Shown: positions 53,068 to 61,972 of the stretch, piece after piece | Layout: the number at the start of each line of letters is the position of its first letter | Numbering within the stretch: the first letter of the stretch is position 1 | Assembly: GCA_028692395.1 (NCBI GenBank) | Contig: JAQUXP010000018.1 | Span: forward strand, 1 to 64,000 | From: Lachnospiraceae bacterium | GTDB lineage: Bacteria; Bacillota; Clostridia; Lachnospirales; Lachnospiraceae | DNA length: 64,000 bases | Direction of reading: 5' to 3' | Made by a program: the position numbers and the translations under genes | The notes under the pieces: model-generated | Told to the model about the DNA's origin: nothing | Database searches by the model: none | The model's input: the letters and a program-made list of their open reading frames with translations, nothing else

Positions 53068-54354
53068 ATGGGGGCAGTACTTGTGAGTCTATTATCTACC
53101 CTTGCCCATGTGCCAAGCCTTATTCTGCGCTATGTTCCATTTAAAGAGCATATCGATAAAAAGCAGAAAAAGCTGCTGCTTATCATTTATTCCGTGTCAC
53201 TTTTTCTTGATTTTATCCTGTGTATGGCCATGGAAACAAGGTGTGGTATGAGTATTTCATTTTATAAGATCAACCTGCTGGTGTTTTGTGTGTTTATGGC
53301 AATTGTCAATATTCTTGTGGTTAAAGGCTATACACGAGAGCATCTTTTTACCTCCGGTCTGGTGGCGGTCATTGTGCTGATGCTTTTTACCCTGTCGGTA
53401 TTTCTTACCGACAAGATTGGATATGATACCATCAGCCATGGGATTGTCATCACGAATATTTTTCTCCTGGTGGCGTTTTCGACACTGTATGTACCAATAA
53501 AAAAACTTATGAAACGCACCGTCACTCCCTTTTTGAATATAGAAGGGAATGATTATTGGAAAACCACATGGTTCATCCCCATAGCCATGTTCTTTGCCAG
53601 TCTTTTTTCACTTCCGGTGGATGATTACGTTTCCACAGTCATGCAGGTAATCAGCAAATTCCTGATTGGAATTGCAACGCTGTTTATCTGCCGGAATATC
53701 GCAAAGGACTATCAGCGCATGAAGGAGCGGGAGCGGTTGGGACAGCAGATCAAACTGCAAAAGCAGTATTATGACGCACTCACCGAAAAAGTGAAAGATG
53801 AGCGTGAGGCACGGCATAATTATAAGCACCATATCGCCGCCATCCGTGGCTTTTTAGACAGTGGTAATATAGACGGTCTGTCCGCATACTGCGAGAGCCT
53901 GGAACAGACCCGGTCCAAAAGCATGGTCATACCTTATACAGGTAATGCAGCGGCAGACGGGGTGCTATATTACTACTGCACACTTGCAGAAAAAGAGAAG
54001 ATTCAGATAGAAGTAACCTGTTCGCTGAATGCACTTACGCTTTCTGACCTTGAACTGTGCAGCCTGCTTGGAAATGCCCTGGATAATGCAGTGACTGCCT
54101 GTAAAAACTATGACGGAAAACGATTTATACGCATAGCAACTGAAATGGACGGAGAGATGCTGATACTCACGGTTGATAATTCCTTTGACGGGGTTCTTCA
54201 CATGGATCATCAAAAAATCCTTTCCAAAAAACGTGACAACGAGGAAGGCATCGGCATAGCCTCCATGCGCCAGATCTGCGAAAGGCATGGCGGAACCTGC
54301 AGCTTTAAGGCAGACGGCAATAACTTCGAGGCCAGCTTTCTGCTGCATAAATAG
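53068..54354 (+). CDS. GHKL-domain sensor histidine kinase (AgrC-like)
   Basis: 428 residues. An N-terminal sensor of about six membrane helices (to residue ~220) is followed by a cytoplasmic coiled coil (ERERLGQQIKLQKQYYDALT), the histidine region EREARHNYKHHIAAIRGFLD and a GHKL ATPase domain (LGNALDNAVTACKNY, then EGIGIASMRQICERHGG). This layout is that of peptide-sensing AgrC-type kinases. The partner LytTR regulator is directly upstream. Confidence 0.92.
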   Translation: MGAVLVSLLSTLAHVPSLILRYVPFKEHIDKKQKKLLLIIYSVSLFLDFILCMAMETRCGMSISFYKINLLVFCVFMAIVNILVVKGYTREHLFTSGLVAVIVLMLFTLSVFLTDKIGYDTISHGIVITNIFLLVAFSTLYVPIKKLMKRTVTPFLNIEGNDYWKTTWFIPIAMFFASLFSLPVDDYVSTVMQVISKFLIGIATLFICRNIAKDYQRMKERERLGQQIKLQKQYYDALTEKVKDEREARHNYKHHIAAIRGFLDSGNIDGLSAYCESLEQTRSKSMVIPYTGNAAADGVLYYYCTLAEKEKIQIEVTCSLNALTLSDLELCSLLGNALDNAVTACKNYDGKRFIRIATEMDGEMLILTVDNSFDGVLHMDHQKILSKKRDNEEGIGIASMRQICERHGGTCSFKADGNNFEASFLLHK

Positions 54355-54438
54355 TGTCTGCTGATTATACACCGGAAACGGTGAGAAATGGTTTTCTTTG
54401 CTTAATTGCCATGCAATATACTCCTTTGTGTATGTATT

Positions 54439-54509
54439 AAAAAAGGAGGGCCTTTTACAGGTCCTCCTTCCGGTCGCAGGCATCGCAAGTTTCTGCAACC
54501 TAATCACTG
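54439..54509 (-). ncRNA. Predicted small RNA, copy A (~71 nt, unrecognised family)
   Basis: On the minus strand an RNA starting near 54509 with CAGTGAT would contain a stem GGTTGCAG/CTGCGACC around an AAACTTGCGATGC loop, then a terminator stem AAGGAGG/CCTCCTT and six U. The first 40 nt match copy B (62842 onward) at 34 of 40 positions; the differences spare the stem GTTGCAG, CTGCGACCGG and the GGAG/ACCTG part of the terminator loop. A sigma-A promoter sits 6 bp upstream of the conserved start. No open reading frame is present. It is antisense to any read-through transcript of the GHKL kinase operon. Confidence 0.78.
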
Positions 54510-54515
54510 ACATCT

Positions 54516-54544
54516 ATTTTAGCAAAGGAACTGCTCATTTGCAA
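54516..54544 (-). promoter_or_regulatory. Promoter of small RNA copy A
   Basis: On the minus strand TTGCAA (54544-54539) and TAAAAT (54521-54516) are 17 bp apart. The predicted start, 54509, coincides with the first conserved base shared with copy B. Confidence 0.65.
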
Positions 54545-54657
54545 GCAGTATATGAAGGAAAAATTATTCCCTGAATAGAGGTCAGTTTTAGAGGACAATA
54601 AAAAAATCGTTCCGCTCTATGCCGCATTTTGTATCTAGAATTTAATATGGCAACTGT

Positions 54658-54692
54658 AACGCTCACATAAGATGTGGGCGTTAATTTTTTTC
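54658..54692 (+). terminator. Intrinsic terminator before the LytTR-type promoter
   Basis: An 11-bp stem with one G-T pair (AACGCTCACAT at 54658-54668 with ATGTGGGCGTT at 54672-54682), 3-nt loop, then AATTTTTTT. It probably ends the LytTR/GHKL transcript about 300 nt after the kinase stop. Confidence 0.82.
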
Positions 54693-54699
54693 CCTGTCC

Positions 54700-54765
54700 G
54701 CATTTCGTTCCCTATGCCTGCATTTCATTCCGTGAAAATAGAATCCCGCCAATATATGCTACAAT
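54700..54765 (+). promoter_or_regulatory. Predicted LytTR-activated promoter: direct repeats plus extended -10
   Basis: GCATTTCGTTCC (54700-54711) and GCATTTCATTCC (54720-54731) are repeated with a 20-bp period; the similarity extends left to TG-C-G (15 of 18 positions). An extended -10, TGCTACAAT (54757-54765), follows. The -35 position has no TTGACA-like sequence and lies just downstream of the second repeat, as in promoters that depend on a LytTR activator. The LytTR regulator is encoded 1.6 kb upstream. Confidence 0.65.
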
Positions 54766-54910
54766 ACACAGGGAAACTTCGAAAAACTTCAAAAAAGCAT
54801 ATTGCAGGTTTTTCTGAAAAGACTACCCCTAGAGGTAGGTTACAAGATTATCCTTATCTGCTAAACTTTAATGGCATAAAAAATCACCATGTCTTTTTGT
54901 GCCTTTTTGG

Positions 54911-57328
54911 ATGATAAAAATAGATGACGCAAAGGAGTTGAAATCATTTGTGGAAAATATTTATATAAAAATACCCGCAATCTTTCAGATGCTGAAAAAA
55001 GCAGAGAAAGAAGGCGCAATACTGTATATCCATGCACTTGGCGGCTTTGGAAAAACAGCGGCGGTGGAATATTATTTTCGCAGAAAGCCACACCTTGTGT
55101 TAAGGGGCGGCTACTGTAACGGTATGCTTGACAGTATGCCAGATATTCAGGACATAAAGCAGCCGGTGGTGATTGTGGATGATATAGCGCCCATTACGGA
55201 CGAGAAAAGCCAAAAATACATAAGGGATTTAATAGAAAATGCAGACAAGCAGCTGGTACTGATCGGGCGGACACCTATACCCAAATGGATCCGCTCTGAA
55301 AACTCCAGCAAGTGGATCTTATCGGCCACCGAGAAGGACCTGGCCATGGACGCAGAACTTACAGCAAAGCTGCTGGCTGCATTTCACATTGCGGTGACCC
55401 CGGAGGTGGCGCAGAAAATATCAGAACTGACCATCGGCCATCCGGTGACCATATCCATGGTTGCCCACCGCATGGCCGGCGGGAAAGAATTCGATGCGGA
55501 AGTGATAGAGCAGGTGCAGCTGGACCTGTACGCTTATTGCGACCATGCCTTTTACGACACCTGGGACGATGAATTAAAGCACACGTTATTCTCCTTAGCC
55601 CCCTTTGAACGGTTCACTCCCCGCATGTTGGAAGTGGTTGCCGGATGTTCCAACGGGGAAAAGGTAGTTGCCAAGGCCCTCACCATAAGTCAGGCCATCA
55701 CAAGCAATGGGAATGGAACCTATCAGATGCAGCCGCTTCTGCGTGACTATTTAAGGTATAAACAAAAGACAACACTTACCAGGCCACAGCAAAAGAACAT
55801 ATACACCAACGCAGGACTTTATTATGAGTCAGAGGGTGATGTGGAAAACGCCCTGTTCTGCTACAGCCAGAGTGATAACCAGGAAAAAATCGCTGATCTC
55901 CTTGTGCAAAACGCCATGCTTCACCCGGGGAATGGACATTACTTTGAAACAAGACATTATTATCTGAATCTTCCAAGGGAACTGATCGTGTCCTCCCCCA
56001 TATTGATGGCAGGACTTTCCATGCTTCATTCCCTGCTCATGCAGACAACAGAAAGCGAGCAGTGGTATGAACAACTAAAGCACTTTTCCGAGGATAAGGC
56101 TGTTTCGGACACACAGCGCAGGGAAGCGAAGATCCGCCTTGCTTATCTTGATATCGCACTTCCCCACAGAGGAAGCAAAAAGGTTTCGGAAATATTCAAA
56201 AGTGTAGCCATTCTCTGTACCAACAAGAGTATTAAAATGCCGGAATTTTCTGTCACAAGCAATTTGCCCTCCGTCATGAGCGGCGGCAAGGATTTTTGCG
56301 AATGGAGCAATAACAGCCTCGAGATGGCACGCATGTTGAAAAAGCCTGTGGAGCTGGTGCTTGGCAGGTTTGGCGTGGGACTTGTGAATGTATCTCTTGC
56401 GGAGAGTGCCTTTGAAAAAGATTCCATGGATGCCTACGAGATCATGTCTATGCTCAATAGTGCATACGTAAAGGCAGACACAAAGGGCAAGCCGGAAATG
56501 TGCTTTACCGCTATGGGGATTATGGCAAGGGTACATATAAGCAGAGGACAGCCGCAGCTTGCATTATCTATGATAAAAGATTTCCGTGAAAAGATGCTGG
56601 CAGGCGGTCAAAACCAGCTGATACCAAATATTGACGCATTTCTTGTGTGGCAGGCACTGCTTTCGGGCAATGTACAGGCGGCAGAAAAGTGGCTCACAGG
56701 GCAGGCTCCAAACGAAAATATTGATTTTAATATACTGGAGCGATACCGCTATATGATCAAAATCAAAACCTACATTGCTCTGGGCAGACTGGAGGAAGCA
56801 GCTACCTTGACAGAACGCATGTCCGTGTATTGCGAGGAATACTATCGCAATTACAATCAGATCGAGCTGGGACTGCTCCGCACGATGATTCAGTATCGGA
56901 TGAAGCTTGGAGACTGGAAAAAGAGTCTTGAAAAGGCACTGCAAAAAGCCTATGCCTATGTTTTTATCCGTGTGGTGGCTGAATATGGCACTGCACTCTT
57001 ACCCCTTCTGGAACAGGCGGAGAAGATCGATGTGGATAAAACATATTTGAAAAAAATCATTGCGGCTACAAAGAGCATGGCAAAAAATTATCCTGCTTAC
57101 CTTGTTTCACCCGTATGTTTAAAGGAACCACTTACGGAAACGGAAAAGCGGATCTTAGCACTTCTTTGTACCGATGCCACCATAGAAGAAATCGCAAACA
57201 GCTGCGACGTCACCTATAACACCGTGCGTTATCACAACAAAAACATTTACCGTAAGCTGGATGTAGAAAATCGGGGCGAAGCAAGACTGAAAGCCCGCCA
57301 ACTGGGATTGGAAGATGGCTTACCGTAA
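54911..57328 (+). CDS. STAND-type ATPase with C-terminal LuxR HTH (MalT-like regulator)
   Basis: About 805 residues. P-loop ALGGFGKTAAVEYYF near residue 40 and Walker B QPVVIVDDIAP mark a STAND NTPase. The middle (residues ~280-720) is helical TPR-like repeats, the usual inducer-sensing arm. The C-terminus is a LuxR/GerE helix-turn-helix (LTETEKRILALLCTDATIEE, then YNTVRYHNKNIYRKLDV). The start is uncertain: ATG 54911 and GTG 54899 have no ribosome site, and GTG 54950 has AAAGGAG 12 nt upstream. The gene lies between a LytTR-type promoter and a hairpin-rich element before a giant secreted protein, whose gene it may control. Confidence 0.85.
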   Translation: MIKIDDAKELKSFVENIYIKIPAIFQMLKKAEKEGAILYIHALGGFGKTAAVEYYFRRKPHLVLRGGYCNGMLDSMPDIQDIKQPVVIVDDIAPITDEKSQKYIRDLIENADKQLVLIGRTPIPKWIRSENSSKWILSATEKDLAMDAELTAKLLAAFHIAVTPEVAQKISELTIGHPVTISMVAHRMAGGKEFDAEVIEQVQLDLYAYCDHAFYDTWDDELKHTLFSLAPFERFTPRMLEVVAGCSNGEKVVAKALTISQAITSNGNGTYQMQPLLRDYLRYKQKTTLTRPQQKNIYTNAGLYYESEGDVENALFCYSQSDNQEKIADLLVQNAMLHPGNGHYFETRHYYLNLPRELIVSSPILMAGLSMLHSLLMQTTESEQWYEQLKHFSEDKAVSDTQRREAKIRLAYLDIALPHRGSKKVSEIFKSVAILCTNKSIKMPEFSVTSNLPSVMSGGKDFCEWSNNSLEMARMLKKPVELVLGRFGVGLVNVSLAESAFEKDSMDAYEIMSMLNSAYVKADTKGKPEMCFTAMGIMARVHISRGQPQLALSMIKDFREKMLAGGQNQLIPNIDAFLVWQALLSGNVQAAEKWLTGQAPNENIDFNILERYRYMIKIKTYIALGRLEEAATLTERMSVYCEEYYRNYNQIELGLLRTMIQYRMKLGDWKKSLEKALQKAYAYVFIRVVAEYGTALLPLLEQAEKIDVDKTYLKKIIAATKSMAKNYPAYLVSPVCLKEPLTETEKRILALLCTDATIEEIANSCDVTYNTVRYHNKNIYRKLDVENRGEARLKARQLGLEDGLP

Positions 57329-57349
57329 ATTTCCTATATAAATGATGTA

Positions 57350-57527
57350 AGGGTCAAAAGGTATTTTGACCCTTGATACCTACGGATTATTCCGCACTTC
57401 GTGCTTCCATAATCCTAAAAACATTCGAAATCCGCCCTAATCGGGCTACTTTCTCATGTTTTGCGGGTCCCAAATTCATGCTCTTTCGTGCAAGCACGAA
57501 ACGCATGACCTTTTGACCCTGGTATCA
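57350..57527. repeat. Hairpin-rich, repeat-like intergenic element
   Basis: Four nested hairpins occupy the gap before the giant secreted protein: AGGGTCAAAA/TTTTGACCCT (57350-57373, 4-nt loop), GGATTAT with inner GCAC/GTGC closed by ATAATCC (57384-57415), GCCC/GGGC (about 57434-57446), and CATGC-TTTCGTGC/GCACGAAA-GCATG (57477-57507). TTTTGACCC recurs at 57511-57519 next to GGTATCA, which is inverted relative to TGATACC at 57374-57380. Such compact terminal repeats with internal stems are typical of dispersed intergenic repeats or small non-autonomous elements. It also lies in the 5' leader region of the next gene. Confidence 0.55.
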
Positions 57528-57586
57528 TATAAATTACGTTACAAAAGTCTGTATAAAGAAAATAAAAAATGAAGGGAAGAAGAAAA

Positions 57587-60500
57587 ATGTGTAAAAAGAA
57601 GAAAAGAATCTTAAGCCTTATGCTTTCACTGCTTATGGTATGCACCATGATGCCGATGCCAGTCTCGGCAGCCGAAGTGGCGGAGCCGGAAGTAAAGGAG
57701 GCTGTGGCACCTGAGGATACAGTTGAAACACCAGAGCAGGCGACAGGAGAGCCGGCTGCCGAAGTGGAGGAGCCGGAAGTAAAGGAGACTGCGGCACCTG
57801 AGGATACGGTTGAAACATCAGAGCAGGCAACGGAAGAACCGGCGGCAGAACCTGTGGCAGAACCGGCGGCAGAAACCACGATCGGTTTGGCAAAGCCAGC
57901 GGTGGGTGATGGTACGAAGGAGAACCCCTACAAAATCGCTACCGCAGACAACCTGTACTGGTTTGCCGCTAAGGTGAATGGAACCGAGGCAGATGGTACA
58001 AAAAATAGGTTAGCCTGTGCCACATTGGTAAATGACATCACAGTGAATGCAAATGTACTGGATGAGAATGGAGACTTGAATGGTGATGGTTCAAACTTCA
58101 GTGTGTGGACACCATTGGGCAAATCATTATCTGATTCGTATAGTGGAACTTTTGACGGAGATGGATATGCCATCAAAGGACTGTATGTCAACACCTCTAC
58201 CCAAAATGTGGGTCTGGTTGGCGTTAACTATGGCACCATTCAAAATGTAAACGTGGTTGACTCTTATTTTAAGGGCGGAGATGTTGTGGGCGGAGTGTGT
58301 GGTAATAATGCTGGAAGCATCACGAACTGCACCAACAGCGGAAGCGTGAGCAGTACGACTAGGAGTGCTGTATATTTTGGTGATGTGGGCGGTGTGTGCG
58401 GATATAATGGGAGTGGTGGTACCATTACCAATTGCGCCAACAGCGGTAGCGTGAGCAGCACGGATACTGCTGGTGGCATAAATGGTGAAAATAACGGTGG
58501 AAGCATCACAAACTGCATCAGCAGGGGCAGTGTGGTCAGTCCGACGGTCAATAAAGGCGGTGTGTCCGGCTGTGATTGGACCAATGGGATCACCAACTGC
58601 TATTACGATAACGTAAACTGCACCGTTGGAGGCATTGCTGGTAAAGATAAAACGGGCAGTGCCGAGGGAAAAACCTCTGCGAAATTTGCATCTGGTGAAA
58701 TAACGTGGTTGCTAAACGGCAGCACGAGCACCCCGGCAGGGGGTGCGACACTTGCATGGGGACAGACATTATCTGGTGATAATGCAGATGCATATCCTGT
58801 TCTTGGTGGTGCAGTTGTATATCAGGTAGATAAATATGAGAGCTGTATTGTATCAGAAACTAAAACGCAAGGATATAGCAATACCGATGAGCCTGTATTT
58901 GGACCACATACATTAACGGAAACAAACAAGGTAGAGGCGACCTGTACAACAGATGGAACAGAAGCCTATTGGACTTGCTCCGCATGTCAAAAACTGTTCA
59001 GTGATGAATTAGGCAAGAACGAGATTTCTGAACCGATTGTAATTAAAGCCACAGGTCATACATACGGAGAACCACTTTGGGTATGGGAAAGGAATAAAAC
59101 CAGTGCAACGGCAAAATTCACCTGTACAGTTGACAACCATGAAGAACTGCTTGACGCAACGATAACTGAAGATCCAACAAGCCATACAAAGACAGCAACA
59201 GTGTCAATGGATGGAACGGATTATACAGATACCATTACCGTGGAGGACTCGGGTCAGGATTCCGCCGGAGATTATTTTGTCTCAAAGAATGATTTAATGA
59301 CCAATTTTGGATTGAAGACGGACGATACAGTCGGGAAAGTAATCTTTGGGCAGAATGAATCAGGAATCGCACAGATATGGAAAATTGCAGGAAAGGATGC
59401 AGGAATCGCAGGTGATAATGTTGTACTCTTTGCAGACAGCAGCCTTGGGGATTCGCCATTTGAGACTGAACGGGATAACACGAAAACCTATAGCGAAGGC
59501 TGGGGATGCACCTATCCGGAAGGAACAACTATCGAACAGGTCAACCCTAATCACTACGGAGCCAGTATGCTGCGAGCCAAACTGCAAGAGTATACAAGTG
59601 ATGGAAATACATCCTATTTTAGTGCCGAAGAAAAAGCCAGGATGAACCAGACAACCATCTATACAAATGATACGTATAATAATACTACTTATGCTACAAC
59701 GGACTATCTCTATGCAGCACATGGAGATCGTGAGGCGAGTGGCAGGCCGTATGCAACAGTGGGAAGCAACAAGAGCGAAAGTCTGAATAGTGGACTCAGA
59801 ATTGATATAGAAAATTGGGTAAAACAGTTCGTTTGGCTGCGTTCGCCGAGCACCGGTAATAAGGCTAATAGCCTTGAGGCGTTTCAGTCTAATATGCCAG
59901 GTGGCGGTGATATTTTTTCCCAAGATATCTCCTATGAGGTGCAAGTAGCGCCTGCTTTTGACTTGAATCTGTCCTCGGTCATCTTTGCATCTGCTGCGTC
60001 AGCAGCAACATCTACAGAGAGTGCTGCATTAACCATTGCGTCTGACAAGACATATACATTGCGATATGTACCGGCAAGTGGCAGTGATTTAGATAAAGCA
60101 AGTGCAGAGATTAACCAGGCAGGCACAGACGTGACAGTAACAGGTGCAAAGTCTGGCATGTACCTGGTGGTGCAGAATGTGAATGGAGCTTATGCAGTTG
60201 TAGTGGATGCGAATACAACAAGCGTAGCAGCAAGTGACATTACAGGCGCAAATCTTTCGAACTTTGATAACTGCAAGGTATGGTTAGAAAGTACAGATGC
60301 CGATAGAATTACCACAGCAGTGATGGCAACGAAAGAAATACCAACACCAACCTACACAATTACAGTAACCTCCAGTGTAAAAGGCAGTGATGAAACTGTT
60401 ACGGTATCACCAATCGAAGTTAAAGAAAACGTGAAAGAAGGCAAGGCAACCGTGATTGCAAAGGAAAAGGATGGATATAAATTCCTTGGATGGTACAATG

Positions 60501-61726
60501 CAATAGAAGGCAATCCGGGCTATGATATTTCTAAAGAAGCATTAGATAAGAATCTGTCTTATACATTTGACCTGAAAAGCGACATGAGCCTGGTGGCTGT
60601 TTATGAAGCCAATGGGAGCACCAGCGTAAGTATTTCAGGAAATGGCTTTACCGTAACCTACGGTACTACGACGACAGAAGAGCAGAATAGTAGCTATAGT
60701 AATAAGTTACAGATTGGTACGAAAGTTACATTGAATGCAAGTAATGCGGATGGTTTTCTTTACTGGAAGAATGAGAATGGCAAGATCATGAGCCAGAGTG
60801 CAAGCTACACATTTACAGTGACAGATAAGACGAATCTTACCATGGTAACAAAAGCAACTGCTGAAAATACTGCATTTGTAGAATTTGTTTCTGCATACAA
60901 TCAGGTTATAGCTGGTGGTGTCTATAGTTCTACAAGCGAGATGTTGGAACTTCCGACAGATATTCCATCCAAGGTGGGTTGTGACTTTGTGAAGTGGAGT
61001 ATGACGGTTGACCAGATTAAAACATCCATCAGCGCAGGAGAGAAACACATCACTGTTTCACCAGAATACAAGGTGAAGGAAGTGAAATACACCATTACGC
61101 AGTACAATGCACAGGATGGAATAAATATTTCCGAGACACCAGTTACCTACGAGGATTTAGCACCAGGTTCTACGAAGACATTGACGGCAGAAACAATTGA
61201 AGGCAAGAAGTTCAAATGCTGGTCCTCTGATATAAAGGGAAAAACAGTGCTTGGAACAAATGAGAGTTATTTCATGCAGTTAAGCAGCAATGTTACGATT
61301 TACGCAATTTATGTAGCTGATTCAGAAACGGTCATTAAGGTGCCAACCATTGTAATGACTAATAAATATGCTACAACGGAAAATGGAATCAATAAGGTTT
61401 CCTTTGTGGCCACCAGAACCGTACCAGAAGGATACACCTTGGTTGAACAGGGAATGCTTTATAGCAAAGAAGGAAGCGTTACAGATCCTACTGATAAAAC
61501 TTTTATCGTTGGAGGAGAAAATATATATAAATATACTTCATCCGATACTGCTGCAAATGGTGTATTTACCATGAATATTAAGACACCAACAGTCGATACG
61601 CTGATTTATGCAAGAGCATATATGATTGTGAAGAACAACAGTACGGGTAACGAGGAAATAATTTACAGTGCATTAGATAATGGTAAGTTTGATATGTTAA
61701 GTAACCAGAAAAATATAAACAGATAG
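57587..61726 (+). CDS. Giant secreted surface protein with GLUG, DUF6273-like and InlB-type repeats
   Basis: 1379 residues from 57587. A signal peptide ends near VSAAE. An acidic low-complexity stretch with a tandem EPEVKE..APEDTVET..EQAT repeat covers residues ~30-95. Glycine-rich GLUG-type repeats follow (GGVCGNNAGSITNCTNSGSV and relatives, ~200-340). A DUF6273-like domain is suggested by FVWLRSPSTGNK and APAFDLNLSSVIFAS (~730-810). InlB-type repeats end the protein (GYKFLGWYNAIEGN, FKCWSSDIKG). No LPXTG or membrane anchor is present at the C-terminus. Likely an adhesin or glycan-binding protein; composition is unlike the housekeeping part of the window. Confidence 0.82.
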   Translation: MCKKKKRILSLMLSLLMVCTMMPMPVSAAEVAEPEVKEAVAPEDTVETPEQATGEPAAEVEEPEVKETAAPEDTVETSEQATEEPAAEPVAEPAAETTIGLAKPAVGDGTKENPYKIATADNLYWFAAKVNGTEADGTKNRLACATLVNDITVNANVLDENGDLNGDGSNFSVWTPLGKSLSDSYSGTFDGDGYAIKGLYVNTSTQNVGLVGVNYGTIQNVNVVDSYFKGGDVVGGVCGNNAGSITNCTNSGSVSSTTRSAVYFGDVGGVCGYNGSGGTITNCANSGSVSSTDTAGGINGENNGGSITNCISRGSVVSPTVNKGGVSGCDWTNGITNCYYDNVNCTVGGIAGKDKTGSAEGKTSAKFASGEITWLLNGSTSTPAGGATLAWGQTLSGDNADAYPVLGGAVVYQVDKYESCIVSETKTQGYSNTDEPVFGPHTLTETNKVEATCTTDGTEAYWTCSACQKLFSDELGKNEISEPIVIKATGHTYGEPLWVWERNKTSATAKFTCTVDNHEELLDATITEDPTSHTKTATVSMDGTDYTDTITVEDSGQDSAGDYFVSKNDLMTNFGLKTDDTVGKVIFGQNESGIAQIWKIAGKDAGIAGDNVVLFADSSLGDSPFETERDNTKTYSEGWGCTYPEGTTIEQVNPNHYGASMLRAKLQEYTSDGNTSYFSAEEKARMNQTTIYTNDTYNNTTYATTDYLYAAHGDREASGRPYATVGSNKSESLNSGLRIDIENWVKQFVWLRSPSTGNKANSLEAFQSNMPGGGDIFSQDISYEVQVAPAFDLNLSSVIFASAASAATSTESAALTIASDKTYTLRYVPASGSDLDKASAEINQAGTDVTVTGAKSGMYLVVQNVNGAYAVVVDANTTSVAASDITGANLSNFDNCKVWLESTDADRITTAVMATKEIPTPTYTITVTSSVKGSDETVTVSPIEVKENVKEGKATVIAKEKDGYKFLGWYNAIEGNPGYDISKEALDKNLSYTFDLKSDMSLVAVYEANGSTSVSISGNGFTVTYGTTTTEEQNSSYSNKLQIGTKVTLNASNADGFLYWKNENGKIMSQSASYTFTVTDKTNLTMVTKATAENTAFVEFVSAYNQVIAGGVYSSTSEMLELPTDIPSKVGCDFVKWSMTVDQIKTSISAGEKHITVSPEYKVKEVKYTITQYNAQDGINISETPVTYEDLAPGSTKTLTAETIEGKKFKCWSSDIKGKTVLGTNESYFMQLSSNVTIYAIYVADSETVIKVPTIVMTNKYATTENGINKVSFVATRTVPEGYTLVEQGMLYSKEGSVTDPTDKTFIVGGENIYKYTSSDTAANGVFTMNIKTPTVDTLIYARAYMIVKNNSTGNEEIIYSALDNGKFDMLSNQKNINR

Positions 61727-61751
61727 TAAGAACAGAAAGGAAACGATTAAA

Positions 61752-61862
61752 ATGAAAGAGAATTATGAAGCACCGGTTATGGAAATTGTTGCGTTTGAAA
61801 CAGAAGATGTTATTACAGCATCTGGAGTTGATGGAGGTGAAGGCAGCTTTCCTCAACCCTAA
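61752..61862 (+). CDS. Short 36-residue peptide with DVITAS motif
   Basis: A 36-codon gene behind AAAGGAAA, 25 nt after the giant protein stop. The product starts KENYEAPVMEIVAFETEDV and continues ITASGVDGGEGSFPQP. It has no signal peptide or membrane helix. An acidic, leader-like N-terminal part and a small Gly/Ser/Pro tail split at the ITAS region give it the look of a precursor or signalling peptide. Similar short YEAPE-EVIEFETEDVIT peptides are, as far as I recall, frequent in Lachnospiraceae near secreted proteins; no modifying enzyme is adjacent here. It is followed by a strong hairpin. Function unknown. Confidence 0.72.
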   Translation: MKENYEAPVMEIVAFETEDVITASGVDGGEGSFPQP

Positions 61863-61885
61863 ATAGGAATTTCTATAATATGCAA

Positions 61886-61932
61886 AATGCTGTAAGGGCA
61901 GACAGTCCATTGGCTGTCTGCCCTTGAGCATT
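61886..61932 (+). terminator. Strong hairpin after the 36-residue peptide gene
   Basis: A 12-bp perfect stem (AAGGGCAGACAG at 61894-61905 with CTGTCTGCCCTT at 61914-61925) is extended by AATGCT/AGCATT outside. No T run follows, so it may be a processing or stability hairpin that protects the peptide mRNA, or a weak terminator. Confidence 0.55.
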
Positions 61933-61972
61933 AGTGAGTAAAGTTAATGAAAATGTCAGAATGGAGAATTAA

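Larger units (their letters stand above)
54355..54898. other. 544-bp intergenic region with a minus-strand small RNA, a terminator and a LytTR-type promoter
   Basis: No protein gene is supported here. It holds, left to right, the small RNA copy A on the minus strand (54439-54509) with its promoter (54516-54544), a plus-strand terminator (54658-54692), direct repeats plus an extended -10 (54700-54765), and a leader of about 120 nt before the STAND/LuxR gene. The leader contains a small hairpin CTACC/GGTAG. Confidence 0.7.

Noticed and set aside
54889-54927. A 12-codon frame (MSFCAFLDDKNR) in the leader of the STAND/LuxR gene
   Set aside because: It has no ribosome site and overlaps the candidate start codons. 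It could be a leader peptide but nothing supports translation.
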